64,000 nt of DNA from SHVZ01 sp041906305 (GCA_041906305.1 JAYRJL010000006.1:1-64000); one strand, 5' to 3'. Numbered from the stretch's first letter, positions 11,610 to 28,910 are shown. Made by a program: numbers and translations. Notes: generated by a model from the letters alone, not told the origin.

Positions 11610-12080
11610 TTACCAGCGATAGTGCGAGAAGGCCTTGTTGGCCTCGGCCATGCGATGCGTGTCTTCGCGCTTCTTCACCGCGGTGCCGCGATTGTTGAAG
11701 GCGTCGAGCAGCTCGCCCGAAAGCCGGTCGGTCATGGTGTTTTCGGAGCGCTTGCGCGCGGCGTCGATGACCCAGCGAAGGGCCAGAGCCTGGGCGCGAT
11801 CCGGACGGACTTCGACCGGGACCTGATAGGTCGCACCGCCGACGCGGCGGGAGCGGACCTCAAGGGCCGGCTTCACGTTGCCCAGCGCGTCGTGGAAGAC
11901 CCGCATCGGGTCCTGACCGGAACGCTTCTGGATGCGGTCGAGGGCACCGTAGACGATGCCTTCGGCGGCCGACTTCTTGCCGTCGTACATGAGCACGTTC
12001 ATGAACTTGGCGATGACCCGATCGCCGTACTTGGCATCGGGCAGAATCTCACGCCTTTCGGCAGCGCGGCGACGGGACAT
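11610..12080 (-). CDS. rpsG: 30S ribosomal protein S7
   Basis: A 156-residue S7 starting MSRRRAAERREILPDAKYG, with the conserved GGATYQVPVEVRPDR and the C-terminal helix. S7 nucleates assembly of the 30S head and in E. coli represses the str operon through its mRNA. The gaps to rpsL and fusA are 9 bp each. Confidence 0.98.
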   Translation of the reverse strand: MSRRRAAERREILPDAKYGDRVIAKFMNVLMYDGKKSAAEGIVYGALDRIQKRSGQDPMRVFHDALGNVKPALEVRSRRVGGATYQVPVEVRPDRAQALALRWVIDAARKRSENTMTDRLSGELLDAFNNRGTAVKKREDTHRMAEANKAFSHYRW

Positions 12081-12089
12081 GGCTGCTCC

Positions 12090-12461
12090 TTACTTCGGCC
12101 GCTTGGCGCCGTACTTGGACCGACGCTGGCGGCGGTCCTTGACGCCCTGGGTGTCGAGAGTGCCGCGGATGATGTGATAGCGGACGCCCGGAAGGTCCTT
12201 CACGCGGCCGCCGCGGATCATGACCACCGAGTGCTCCTGGAGGTTATGACCCTCGCCAGGAATGTAGGTCACGACCTCGTAGCCGTTCGTCAGGCGCACC
12301 TTGGCGACCTTACGAAGCGCCGAGTTCGGCTTCTTCGGGGTCGTGGTGTAGACGCGAGTGCAGACGCCGCGCTTCTGCGGGCAGGCCTGGAGGGCCGGCA
12401 CCTTGTTGCGCGACCGCGGTGCCTTGCGGCCCTGGGCGATCAGCTGGTTGATGGTCGGCAT
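12090..12461 (-). CDS. rpsL: 30S ribosomal protein S12
   Basis: A 123-residue S12 starting MPTINQLIAQGRKAPRS. The streptomycin-related positions look wild type: lysine in TTTPKKPNSALRKV and in GGRVKDLPGVRYH. S12 monitors decoding at the A site. The frame is open for 41 codons upstream of 12461, but that part is leader sequence; the family start is preceded by GAGGAT. It is the first gene of the long str-S10-spc unit. Confidence 0.98.
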   Translation of the reverse strand: MPTINQLIAQGRKAPRSRNKVPALQACPQKRGVCTRVYTTTPKKPNSALRKVAKVRLTNGYEVVTYIPGEGHNLQEHSVVMIRGGRVKDLPGVRYHIIRGTLDTQGVKDRRQRRSKYGAKRPK

Positions 12462-12608
12462 ATCCTCGATCGACTCCTGGAAGAGGAAACCTTCGTTCGA
12501 ACCCAAGACGACCGGGCCAAAGTCCGATATGCGGGCGAAGCGCAGACGCGCGCCGAAGCGCGTCGCGGTAACCCGCGTATCCACCGGACAGTGACCCGCC
12601 GGAAATAC

Positions 12609-12634
12609 AAAAAAGACGTCGATGTCTCGACGTC
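12609..12634 (-). terminator. Intrinsic terminator or attenuator ahead of rpsL
   Basis: On the minus strand GACGTCGA, loop GACA, TCGACGTC is followed directly by TTTTTT. The 8-bp stem is perfect. It lies about 220 bp beyond the rpoC stop and about 150 bp before rpsL. It can end rpoBC transcription. Because the best promoter match lies upstream of it, it may also attenuate the rpsL transcript. Confidence 0.7.
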
Positions 12635-12699
12635 GGGTGCCCCAGAAAACCGCGTCTCGGTTGAACTCCGACCGCCGGCTTCCTTAGCGAGCGCGCGGA

Positions 12700-12728
12700 G
12701 TGATACGCGCGTCCCGATAGGGCGTCAA
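12700..12728 (-). promoter_or_regulatory. Predicted sigma-70 type promoter for the rpsL-rpsG-fusA-tufA-S10-spc unit
   Basis: Minus strand: TTGACG (12728-12723), a 17-bp spacer, TATCAC (12705-12700). The discriminator just downstream is GC-rich (TCCGCGCGC), as in growth-rate-controlled ribosomal promoters. Start would fall near 12693. Confidence 0.55.
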
Positions 12729-12855
12729 GCGCTATCCTGCCGCACGTTTCCGCGCGATCCCGGGCGGCCGCTCCCGGTCGGTTCCAGCGCCGGAAAGCGC
12801 CTCGGAAACCGGCCGGGTGACCCCCTACGGATAGTGTGGCCGAGCCGACCGCGCC

Positions 12856-17013
<4,158 letters not shown>

Positions 17014-17055
17014 ATCGTCACTCCTCGGAAGCGGGGGGCTTCGCGATCAATCCGA

Positions 17056-21255
<4,200 letters not shown>

Positions 21256-21302
21256 CTCGATACCCTTTCCTCTGGCGCCTCAAGGACGCCTAAAACGACG
21301 GG

Positions 21303-21335
21303 CGAGGACGCGCGGGAAAGCCCCGCGCATCCTCG
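21303..21335 (-). promoter_or_regulatory. Long RNA hairpin in the rplL-rpoB gap (attenuator or processing site)
   Basis: In the minus-strand RNA, CGAGGAUGCGCGGG pairs with CCCGCGCGUCCUCG around a GCUUU loop: 14 pairs with one U-G wobble. No T run follows directly. The same junction in E. coli holds a partial terminator and an RNase III site that set the rplL to rpoB ratio. Confidence 0.55.
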
Positions 21336-21374
21336 TCCCTTCAAGACGTACGACTGATCGACAGAACCAAAGCC

Positions 21375-21749
21375 TTACTTCACTTCGACCTTGGCGCCGT
21401 TGTCCTCGAGGATCTTCTTGATCTTCGCGGCTTCTTCCTTGTTCACGCCTTCCTTCACGGTCTTGGGCGCGCCCTCGACCAGGTCCTTGGCCTCCTTGAG
21501 GCCGAGGCCCGTGATCGCACGGACTTCCTTGATCACGTTGATCTTCTTGTCGCCCGCGTTCGCCAGGATCACGGTGAACTCGGTCTGCTCGGCAGCGGCC
21601 GGAGCAGCGCCGGCCGGAGCGGCGGCGGCAACGGCCACCGGCGCGGCGGCCGAGACGCCCCACTTCTCTTCCAGCAGCTTCGAGAGCTCGGCCGCCTCGA
21701 GGACGGTGAGGCTCGAGAGGTCGTCGACGAGCTTGTTAAGGTCAGCCAT
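21375..21749 (-). CDS. rplL: 50S ribosomal protein L7/L12
   Basis: A 124-residue L7/L12: N-terminal dimerisation helix (MADLNKLVDDLSSLTVLEAA), Ala/Pro hinge at about residues 35-54, and the factor-binding C-terminal domain with IKEVRAITGLGLKEAKDLVE. It recruits translation GTPases to the stalk with L10. It is 72 bp after rplJ; a small hairpin lies in that gap. Confidence 0.98.
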   Translation of the reverse strand: MADLNKLVDDLSSLTVLEAAELSKLLEEKWGVSAAAPVAVAAAAPAGAAPAAAEQTEFTVILANAGDKKINVIKEVRAITGLGLKEAKDLVEGAPKTVKEGVNKEEAAKIKKILEDNGAKVEVK

Positions 21750-21770
21750 TTCGGAAACTCCTCAATCTGG

Positions 21771-21789
21771 TGCGGACATGCCGTCCGCA
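21771..21789 (-). promoter_or_regulatory. Small hairpin between rplJ and rplL
   Basis: TGCGGAC and GTCCGCA form a perfect 7-bp stem around a 5-nt loop, about 21 nt upstream of the rplL start. It could affect rplL translation or mRNA processing; no direct evidence separates these. Confidence 0.35.
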
Positions 21790-21821
21790 AAAGGGTCTTT
21801 GGAACGATTTTAGATGCGGCT

Positions 21822-22337
21822 TCACGCCGCGCCTTTCTCCGAGTGTGCCTTGAGCACCCGCGCAAGCTGACCGGCCGGAGCCGCCAGAACGCCTGCGATC
21901 TTGGTCGCAGGAGCCTGGAGCAGGCCGAGAAGCTTTGCCCGAAGCTGGTCGAGGGACGGGAGGCTGGCGAGCGCCTTGACGCCTTCGGCGTCCAGGAGCT
22001 TCTCACCGAGCGCACCACCCACGATGGTCAGCTTCTCGTTGTCCTTGGCGAAGTCCACAGCCACCTTGGCTGCGGCCACCGGGTCCTTGGAGACGGCAAC
22101 CGCCGTCGGACCGACGAACAGAGGGTCGATGCCCTCGAACTTCGTCCCTTTGAGAGCGAGACGGGCAAGGCGATTCTTGGTCACCTTGTAGCTGGCGCCG
22201 CCGGCACGCATCTTCCGTCGGAGGTCGGAGACCTCGGCGACGGTGAGCCCGGACTGCCGCGTGACCACGACAAGCGTGGTGGCTGCGAGAGTCTGGTTCA
22301 GCGCGTCGATCTGCTGTGCCTTCTCTTCACGATTCAC
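21822..22337 (-). CDS. rplJ: 50S ribosomal protein L10
   Basis: A 171-residue L10 using a GTG start (VNREEKAQQIDALNQTLAA) behind GGAGA. The core RQSGLTVAEVSDLRRKMRA and KNRLARLALKGT and the C-terminal L12-binding helix (QLARVLKAHSEK) are visible. The frame stays open upstream of 22337, but that part is leader, not L10. L10 carries L7/L12 dimers and in other bacteria represses its own mRNA. Confidence 0.96.
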   Translation of the reverse strand: MNREEKAQQIDALNQTLAATTLVVVTRQSGLTVAEVSDLRRKMRAGGASYKVTKNRLARLALKGTKFEGIDPLFVGPTAVAVSKDPVAAAKVAVDFAKDNEKLTIVGGALGEKLLDAEGVKALASLPSLDQLRAKLLGLLQAPATKIAGVLAAPAGQLARVLKAHSEKGAA

Positions 22338-22644
22338 GGATCGTCTCCGCTTGCCTTGGACCGGCTCCGGGTCTCCCCATCGCCGATCCGGTTGAACACG
22401 GACCCGTTCGCGTCTCGCGACGTTCCCGGACCCGGCTTCCTGCCCCAGAAGCACGCCCACGCCTTCGGGAAGACTTCCCCGAACCCGTTTGCGCGCCACT
22501 GTCTATCGCGGGCGGTTTCCCATTACGCCTCAGGAGCGAACCCCGTCGGCACCCACGGTCTTGGACAGGCTGGGACGGACCGCACGGGCCCGACCCTTTC
22601 ATCCGGCCCACCGAGGCGGACCGGATGAAATCCCTTACGAATTC
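22338..22644 (-). promoter_or_regulatory. 307-bp rplJ leader region
   Basis: No gene is supported. This is the widest gap of the rplK-rpoC unit and lies where the L10-binding leader occurs in other bacteria. It contains a 13-pair inverted repeat (22597-22630) and a smaller repeat TTCGGG/CCCGAA (22464-22483). I could not fit a full L10-leader consensus by eye. Confidence 0.5.
22597..22630 (-). repeat. Inverted repeat 15 bp after rplA
   Basis: Minus strand TTTCATCCGGTCC pairs with GGGCCGGATGAAA (one U-G wobble) around GCCTCGGT. It starts 15 bp beyond the rplA stop. It lacks a T run on the exit side, so it is a weak terminator at best and may mark a processing or mRNA-stability site between rplKA and rplJL. 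Confidence 0.5.
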
Positions 22645-23355
22645 CTAGGCGGACTGCCCGCCGCCGGCCGAGACCGACGACAGATCCAGCTTCACGCCGA
22701 CGCCCATGGTCGAGCTGATGCTGATCTTCTTGATGAAGTTGCCCTTCACGCCCGACGGCTTCGCCCGCGCGATCGCGCCGACGAAGGCCTTCACGTTCTC
22801 GGCGATGGCCGTCTCGGAGAAGCTCGCCTTGCCGATGCCGGCGTGCACGATGCCCGCCTTCTCGACGCGGAACTCCACCTGGCCGGCCTTGGCCGCGCGC
22901 ACCGCCTCGGTGACGTTCTGCGTCACCGTGCCGAGCTTCGGGTTCGGCATCAGGCCGCGCGGGCCCAGCACCTTACCGAGCTTGCCGACCACGCCCATCA
23001 TGTCCGGGGTGGCGATGCAGCGGTCGAAATTCATCTCGCCGGCGAGGATCTTCTCGGCCAGATCGTCGGCGCCGACCAGGTCGGCACCGGCGTCCTGGGC
23101 CTGCTTGGCCTTGTCGCCCTTGGCGAACACGGCGACGCGGAGCGTCTTGCCGGTGCCGTGCGGCAGCTCGATCACGCCACGGACCATCTGGTCCGAGTGG
23201 CGCGGATCGACGCCGAGGTTCATCGCGATCTCGATGGTCTCGTCGAACTTCGCCTTGGCGCCGTTCTTCACCAGCTTCACCGCCTCGTCGACCTTGTAGA
23301 AGGCGTCGCGGTCGACGCCCGAGTACGCGGTCTTCAGTCGCTTGCCCTGAGCCAT
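22645..23355 (-). CDS. rplA: 50S ribosomal protein L1
   Basis: A 236-residue L1, two-domain protein of the mobile stalk. Visible motifs: GVDPRHSDQMVRGVIELPHG, the GPRGLMPNPKLGTVT hinge and the C-terminal KISISSTMGVGVKLD. In E. coli L1 represses rplKA by binding a 23S-like structure in the rplK leader. It is 5 bp after rplK. Confidence 0.98.
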   Translation of the reverse strand: MAQGKRLKTAYSGVDRDAFYKVDEAVKLVKNGAKAKFDETIEIAMNLGVDPRHSDQMVRGVIELPHGTGKTLRVAVFAKGDKAKQAQDAGADLVGADDLAEKILAGEMNFDRCIATPDMMGVVGKLGKVLGPRGLMPNPKLGTVTQNVTEAVRAAKAGQVEFRVEKAGIVHAGIGKASFSETAIAENVKAFVGAIARAKPSGVKGNFIKKISISSTMGVGVKLDLSSVSAGGGQSA

Positions 23356-23360
23356 CGGCC

Positions 23361-23789
23361 TTACTCCGTCACTTCCAGGCCCATCGAGCGGGCAGTGCCC
23401 CGCACCATCTGCATGGCGCCTTCGATGTCCTTGGCGTTCAGATCCTGCATCTTCTTCTCAGCGATCTCGCGCACCTGGGCGGAGGTCACCTTGCCGACCG
23501 TGCCGCGCGAGGGCGTCTGCGAGCCCTTCGGGATGCCGGCCGCCTTCTTCAGGAAGAAGCTCGCGGGCGGCGTCTTCATGATGAAGGTGAAGGTGCGATC
23601 GGAGTAGGCGGTGATCGTCACCGGGATCGGAGTGCCGGCCTCCATCTTCTGGGTCTGGGCGTTGAACGCCTTGCAGAACTCCATGATGTTGAGACCGCGC
23701 TGGCCGAGCGCCGGACCGATCGGCGGCGACGGGTTCGCCTGCCCGGCGGGCACTTCCAGCTTGATGTAACCTGCAATCTTCTTCGCCAT
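23361..23789 (-). CDS. rplK: 50S ribosomal protein L11
   Basis: A 142-residue L11 with the N-terminal KLEVPAGQANPSPPIGPALG and GQRGLNIMEFCKAFN, and the RNA-binding C-terminal domain. L11 forms the GTPase-associated centre and is needed for RelA activation. A 99-bp gap with two GC hairpins separates it from nusG. Confidence 0.98.
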   Translation of the reverse strand: MAKKIAGYIKLEVPAGQANPSPPIGPALGQRGLNIMEFCKAFNAQTQKMEAGTPIPVTITAYSDRTFTFIMKTPPASFFLKKAAGIPKGSQTPSRGTVGKVTSAQVREIAEKKMQDLNAKDIEGAMQMVRGTARSMGLEVTE

Positions 23790-23816
23790 GTCCTAACCCT
23801 TCTTCAAACTACGCCT

Positions 23817-23880
23817 CGGGCCGTGTGGTGCGGCCCGTGGCAGGCCTCCCACACCTGATTGCCGGGCTTCGAGGCCCGGC
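23817..23880 (-). promoter_or_regulatory. Two tandem GC hairpins in the nusG-rplK gap
   Basis: Hairpin one, 23861-23880: GCCGGGC and GCCCGGC, 6-nt loop. Hairpin two, 23817-23837: CGGGCCG and CGGCCCG, 7-nt loop. Both are perfect and lie in the rplK leader, where L1 binds the mRNA in E. coli. Neither has a T run, so a simple terminator is unlikely. Confidence 0.45.
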
Positions 23881-23888
23881 CCCGCAGA

Positions 23889-24419
23889 TCAGATCTTCTC
23901 GACCTGCGAGTACTCGAGCTCGACCGGGGTCGCCCGGCCGAAGATCGAAACGGAAACCTTGAGCCGCGCCTTTTCCTCGTCGACCTCCTCGACCAGGCCA
24001 TTGAACGAGGTGAACGGTCCGTCGGACACGCGCACCTGCTCGCCGACCTCGTAGCGGATCGAGGGCTTCGGCCGCTCGACGCCTTCCTTGACCTGCTTGA
24101 TGATCCGGTCGGCTTCGCCCTGACTGATCGGATGCGGCTTGCCGCGCCCGCCGAGGAATCCGGTCACCTTCGGCGTGTTCTTCACCAGGTGCCAGGTCTC
24201 GTCGGTCAGATCCATCTTCACCAGCACGTAGCCGGGGAAGAACTTGCGCTCGGAGTTGACCTTCGAGCCGCGGCGCATCTCGACCACTTCCTCGGTCGGC
24301 ACCAGCACGTCGAGGATCTGATCGCTCATGCCCTTGGCCTCGGCCTGCTCCTTGATCGAAGCGGCGACCTTCTTCTCGAGGCCGGAATAGACGTGGATGA
24401 CGTACCAGTTGGCAGCCAT
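23889..24419 (-). CDS. nusG: Transcription elongation/antitermination factor NusG
   Basis: A 176-residue NusG: NGN domain starting MAANWYVIHVYSGLEKKVA, with FFPGYVLVKMDLTDETWHLV, then the KOW domain (VRVSDGPFTSFNGLVEEVDE). It binds the polymerase clamp and links it to Rho or S10. The frame extends 83 codons upstream through secE in another frame; 24419 is the family start, 2 bp after the secE stop. Confidence 0.98.
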   Translation of the reverse strand: MAANWYVIHVYSGLEKKVAASIKEQAEAKGMSDQILDVLVPTEEVVEMRRGSKVNSERKFFPGYVLVKMDLTDETWHLVKNTPKVTGFLGGRGKPHPISQGEADRIIKQVKEGVERPKPSIRYEVGEQVRVSDGPFTSFNGLVEEVDEEKARLKVSVSIFGRATPVELEYSQVEKI

Positions 24420-24421
24420 GG

Positions 24422-24616
24422 TCAGCCCCTCACGCCCAGCAGCATGCGGACGGCGAACGACAGTGCCTGGTCGACCACCAGGAAGAAGAGTCCGGTGATC
24501 ATCACCATGACGAAGACCATGGCGCCGGTCACCAGCGTCTCCTTGCGGCTCGGCCAGGTGACCTTGTTGGCCTCCTGGCGTACCTGGCGGAAAAATTCGA
24601 TCGGGCTCGTCTTCAT
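24422..24616 (-). CDS. secE: Protein translocase subunit SecE
   Basis: A 64-residue single-span SecE: amphipathic KTSPIEFFRQVRQEANKVTW with the conserved KVTWPSRKET turn, then one membrane helix (about residues 31-58). Together with SecY and SecG it forms the translocon. It lies between tRNA-Trp (22 bp) and nusG (2 bp), a common bacterial order. Confidence 0.97.
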   Translation of the reverse strand: MKTSPIEFFRQVRQEANKVTWPSRKETLVTGAMVFVMVMITGLFFLVVDQALSFAVRMLLGVRG

Positions 24617-24638
24617 GCGTCGTCGTCTTTCGGGCGGC

Positions 24639-24714
24639 TGGCAGGAGTGGAGGGGCTCGAACCCCCAACCCCCGGTTTTGGAGACCGGTGCTCTACCAGT
24701 TGAGCTACACTCCT
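24639..24714 (-). tRNA. tRNA-Trp (anticodon CCA)
   Basis: A 76-nt cloverleaf including encoded CCA. Acceptor AGGAGTG/CACTCCT, anticodon loop CTCCAAA, T arm with GGTTCGA. It lies between tufB and secE, the usual place. Confidence 0.97.
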
Positions 24715-24743
24715 AGCGCGCTCCGAAGAGCTTCTCTCCCTGA

Positions 24744-25934
<1,191 letters not shown>

Positions 25935-25982
25935 GGTCTCGTTGTCCCGTTGATCTGCGCTTTAAAGCCTGACGCCGATTGG

Positions 25983-26056
25983 TGGAGCGGGTGAAGGGAA
26001 TCGAACCCTCGTAGCCAGCTTGGAAGGCTGGTGCTCTACCATTGAGCTACACCCGC
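25983..26056 (-). tRNA. tRNA-Gly (anticodon TCC)
   Basis: A 74-nt cloverleaf with encoded CCA. Acceptor GCGGGTG/CACCCGC, anticodon loop CTTCCAA, T arm GGTTCGATTCC. It lies 109 bp downstream of tRNA-Tyr and upstream of tufB. Confidence 0.97.
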
Positions 26057-26165
26057 GTCGATCCGCCCGCTTCCGCTTAACCCGTTGAAATTCTTAGATA
26101 AGGTGCGCCTACGTTCGCCTGTCGCCTAGGTCCGCCGCCCCGGCGCTCCCGCCGACTGCGGGAGG

Positions 26166-26251
26166 TGGTGGAGGGGGCTGGATTCGAACCAGCGTAGACA
26201 TAAGTCGGCAGATTTACAGTCTGCTGCCATTGACCGCTCGGCCACCCCTCC
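26166..26251 (-). tRNA. tRNA-Tyr (anticodon GTA)
   Basis: An 86-nt class II tRNA with a long variable arm and encoded CCA. Acceptor GGAGGGG/CCCCTCC, anticodon loop CTGTAAA. It is first in the minus-strand block. Confidence 0.97.
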
Positions 26252-26283
26252 GGACCCGCATGAGGACAGCTTTCGGCGGCCGG

Positions 26284-26313
26284 GCAATATGACAGGAGCC
26301 CTTCCGCCGTCAA
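26284..26313 (-). promoter_or_regulatory. Predicted sigma-70 type promoter for tRNA-Tyr and the tufB-secE-nusG unit
   Basis: Minus strand TTGACG (26313-26308), 18-bp spacer, TATTGC (26289-26284). Start would be near 26277, about 25 nt before the mature tRNA-Tyr 5' end. The AT-rich TCTTTTTTGGCG just upstream could act as an UP-like element. Confidence 0.6.
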
Positions 26314-26401
26314 CGCCAAAAAAGACGCACACAACCTTTCGCCCCGGGGTCGGTCGGGGAGAGGTTGCCGTCTCGGTGTCAGGCGCATATTAGAAGCCGT
26401 C

Positions 26402-27280
26402 ATGGCAAGGCGCAAGTCCAGCAACCACCGTCGTTCCGGCCCGAATTCCGGCCACGGCTCCAGCCGCGAGCGCCCGGAGGTGGGGCCCCGCCCGGATCAT
26501 CGTCCGGAGAGACGTCCGGAAAGGACTGCGGAAAGACGTCCGAGCGCTAGTGGTGGTGGCGGCCAGACCTGGCTCTACGGCCCGCACGCGGTATTTGCCG
26601 CGCTCGGCAACCCGAGACGCCGGAGCCGGCGCCTGCTGATCACCGAGGCCGCCGCCGAGACCCATGGCCGCCGGCTCGCCGAGCTGGACGGCCCGCAGGC
26701 CGAAACCGCTTCCCGCGAAGAGATCGAGCGCCTGCTGCCGGCCGGTGCGGTCCATCAGGGGATCGCGCTCGCCGCCGACCCGCTGCCGGACCCCGATCTC
26801 GACGAGATCCTGGCGTCGCTGCCGCAAGGACGTGGCCTGGTGGTCGTCCTCGACCAAGTGACCGATCCCCACAATATCGGCGCGATCCTCCGCTCGGCCG
26901 CCGCTTTCGGTGCGGACGCCGTGCTGCTGCCGGACCGCCACGCGCCGGGCACGACCGGCGTCCTCGCCAAAGCCGCCTCGGGCGCGCTCGACCTCGTGCC
27001 TCTGGCCCATGTCGTCAACCTTGCGCGCGAGCTCGACCGTCTGAAGGAAGCGGGCTTCTGGTGCGTCGGCCTGGATTCGGAGGCCCAGCAGACGGTCGCC
27101 GAGGCCGATCTGACCGGCCGCCTCGCGCTCGTGCTCGGCGCCGAAGGTGCAGGTCTTCGGCGGCTGACCCGCGAACGATGCGACCTCGTCGTCCGCCTGC
27201 CGACGCAGAACCGGCTGGCGAGCCTCAACGTCTCGAACGCCGCCGCCGTCGCCCTCTACGAGATCGCCCGCCGACGTTAA
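26402..27280 (+). CDS. rlmB: TrmH-family rRNA 2'-O-methyltransferase, RlmB-like
   Basis: A 292-residue SPOUT methyltransferase. Residues 1-55 are an Arg/Pro-rich basic extension with repeated RPER-like units, probably disordered and RNA-binding. A substrate-binding domain starting WLYGPHAVFAALGNPRR follows, then the SPOUT fold with motif 1 DPHNIGAILRSAAAFGA, motif 2 LVLGAEGAGLRRL and motif 3 LASLNVSNAAAVALYE. RlmB methylates G2251 (E. coli numbering) of 23S rRNA. Close paralogues such as TrmH act on tRNA, so the substrate is inferred from domain order. It is divergent from the tRNA-Tyr unit. Confidence 0.85.
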   Translation: MARRKSSNHRRSGPNSGHGSSRERPEVGPRPDHRPERRPERTAERRPSASGGGGQTWLYGPHAVFAALGNPRRRSRRLLITEAAAETHGRRLAELDGPQAETASREEIERLLPAGAVHQGIALAADPLPDPDLDEILASLPQGRGLVVVLDQVTDPHNIGAILRSAAAFGADAVLLPDRHAPGTTGVLAKAASGALDLVPLAHVVNLARELDRLKEAGFWCVGLDSEAQQTVAEADLTGRLALVLGAEGAGLRRLTRERCDLVVRLPTQNRLASLNVSNAAAVALYEIARRR

Positions 27281-27326
27281 TCGGGCGTTCATCTCGCGTG
27301 CTTTCCATTTCTTGATCCGATGTGAC

Positions 27327-27342
27327 CGCCGACACGTCGGCG
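27327..27342 (+). terminator. Weak hairpin after the RlmB-like gene
   Basis: CGCCGA, loop CACG, TCGGCG forms a 6-bp stem 47 bp after the stop, followed by TCGTCCTGCCTTTG. It may be a weak terminator or part of the leader of the next gene. Confidence 0.3.
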
Positions 27343-27449
27343 TCGTCCTGCCTTTGAGTAACTTCACCGCTAAAATCCGGCGCCAATCCGCTCTCCCCAG
27401 TTGCTTCCCGGATCGTTCGTCGCTTACATCGGGGCCCGAGAAACGAGCC

Positions 27450-28910
27450 ATGTCAGACATCCCTCTCAACGAAGATCCGGTCGTCAAGCAGGCGCGCTGC
27501 CATACGCTCGAAGCGATGGCGGGCGAGCCGGCGCGCGACGTGATCTGGCGCACCTGCCGGACCTTCTTCGAGGCGACGAAGACCGTTCCACTCGAGCTTC
27601 TCTATTCGAGCAAGCATCAGGAAAAGCTGATGAGCACCGGCTCGGTGTTCCTCGGCGCCAACCAGAAGGTCGCGATCGCGCAGGTCGCGGGGACCAAGCA
27701 GTCGGTCTCGGACCGGCTGAAGGAGCTCAACCAGCTCACCTTCGACTGGCAGACGCAGACCCGCGCGTACGAGGCGAAGTCCGACGCCGTCGCTGTGCCC
27801 GGAGGGCTGGAATCGCTGCTCAAGAGCCCCCCCGGCAATGCGGCGGACAAGCAGGCGCTCGCCTTCATCGCGATCGCGCGCATGCTGGCGCCGCTCAAGG
27901 ACTACGCGCAGAAATTCGAAGCGGTGATGGGACTCGACGTCGAGCTGAACCTCGAGGCGGTCGAGATCCTCGATCCGCTCATCGGCGAGTTCATGCGCAC
28001 GCCCGCGGTTTCCGAGCAGCTCCTCCAGGGCCTGACGACGCTGGAGCAGAAGCTGCATCGCCTCGCCGATCTTTCGACCGGCACCGGCGAGCCGCCGGCC
28101 AACCTGCCGACGACCGCTCAGCTCCTGGCGAGCCTGCTGGTGAGCCGGCCGATGCCGAACACGCAGGCAGCCCTGCAAGGCATCATCATCCGTGAGGTCG
28201 CCGGCAGCACCACCTTGACCGGCAGCGGCCCGGCGATCGAGCTCAAGGCCGTGCTCAAGCTTCGCAAGCGGCTGACGGTCAACGGCCAGCTTCTCGGCGG
28301 CAGCGTCTCAGAGGCGGGCTTCGATCGCCGCTGCGGGCGCCTGCTCAATCCCGAGGTCATCGACAAGATCGTCGGCCCGACGACGACGATCGCGCAGGAG
28401 GCGGAAGCGATGCTTCCTTTCCTCGACGAGCCGATCGGCGAGCGCGCGCGCGAGTTCATCGTCCGCCAGGTCGACCAGATGGTTCAGGCCTGCCAGTCGC
28501 CGCAGCGACTGGTCGGCGAAAGCACGCCGCCGCCGCAGCGGCTCAAGATGCTGGCGCGCTTCCACAAGCGGGTCCGGAAAGCCGAACTGATCGGCGCGAT
28601 CAAGACCCGCATCCTTAGGACGGTCGAGACCTTCCACGCGGATACGCTGAAGGCCGCCGATCCGCTTTCGAAGATCGAACAGCAAGGCGGCGGCAACACC
28701 GAGAAGGCGCTGGCGCTGATCGACCTCTGCCGCTCGGGCATGCTGATCCCCGGCGAGTACTTGGACAAGGCACGGAAGGCCGCGGAAACCCGGCTCAAGT
28801 CGCCGGACTTCATGCCGGCCTATCTCGCCGCCGCCGCAGATCCGGCGAAGCGCGCCGAGCGGATCACGCAGCTCAAGACCATGCTCATCGAGGCCGGGAT
28901 CGGCGGCTGA
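27450..28910 (+). CDS. Conserved-looking protein of unknown function (486 residues)
   Basis: I do not recognise a family. The start at 27450 (MSDIPLNEDPVVKQARCHTL) is chosen because sequence upstream of it in the same frame is low-quality and the gap to the previous gene then is 169 bp. The protein is soluble, with no signal peptide or membrane span, mostly predicted helical, rich in Leu, Ala and charged residues. It contains paired arginine-rich helices near residues 275-300 and 360-400. Only two cysteines are spread late in the chain. A terminator follows 10 bp after the stop, so it is likely a single-gene unit. Confidence 0.7.
   Translation: MSDIPLNEDPVVKQARCHTLEAMAGEPARDVIWRTCRTFFEATKTVPLELLYSSKHQEKLMSTGSVFLGANQKVAIAQVAGTKQSVSDRLKELNQLTFDWQTQTRAYEAKSDAVAVPGGLESLLKSPPGNAADKQALAFIAIARMLAPLKDYAQKFEAVMGLDVELNLEAVEILDPLIGEFMRTPAVSEQLLQGLTTLEQKLHRLADLSTGTGEPPANLPTTAQLLASLLVSRPMPNTQAALQGIIIREVAGSTTLTGSGPAIELKAVLKLRKRLTVNGQLLGGSVSEAGFDRRCGRLLNPEVIDKIVGPTTTIAQEAEAMLPFLDEPIGERAREFIVRQVDQMVQACQSPQRLVGESTPPPQRLKMLARFHKRVRKAELIGAIKTRILRTVETFHADTLKAADPLSKIEQQGGGNTEKALALIDLCRSGMLIPGEYLDKARKAAETRLKSPDFMPAYLAAAADPAKRAERITQLKTMLIEAGIGG

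Larger units (their letters stand above)
12462..12855 (-). other. 394-bp spacer between rpoC and rpsL: promoter plus attenuator-like leader
   Basis: No gene is supported here. Reading the minus strand from rpoC toward rpsL, the spacer holds a good promoter match (12700-12728), about 60 nt of predicted leader, a terminator-like hairpin with a T run (12609-12634), and about 150 nt of further leader before rpsL. The reading frame of rpsL remains open through much of the last part, but the sequence is not S12-like. Confidence 0.7.

Noticed and set aside
26402..26560. Repeated AGACGTCCG-like units at the start of the RlmB-like gene as a regulatory repeat
   Set aside because: They lie inside the coding frame and encode an Arg/Pro-rich basic tail common in these methyltransferases.
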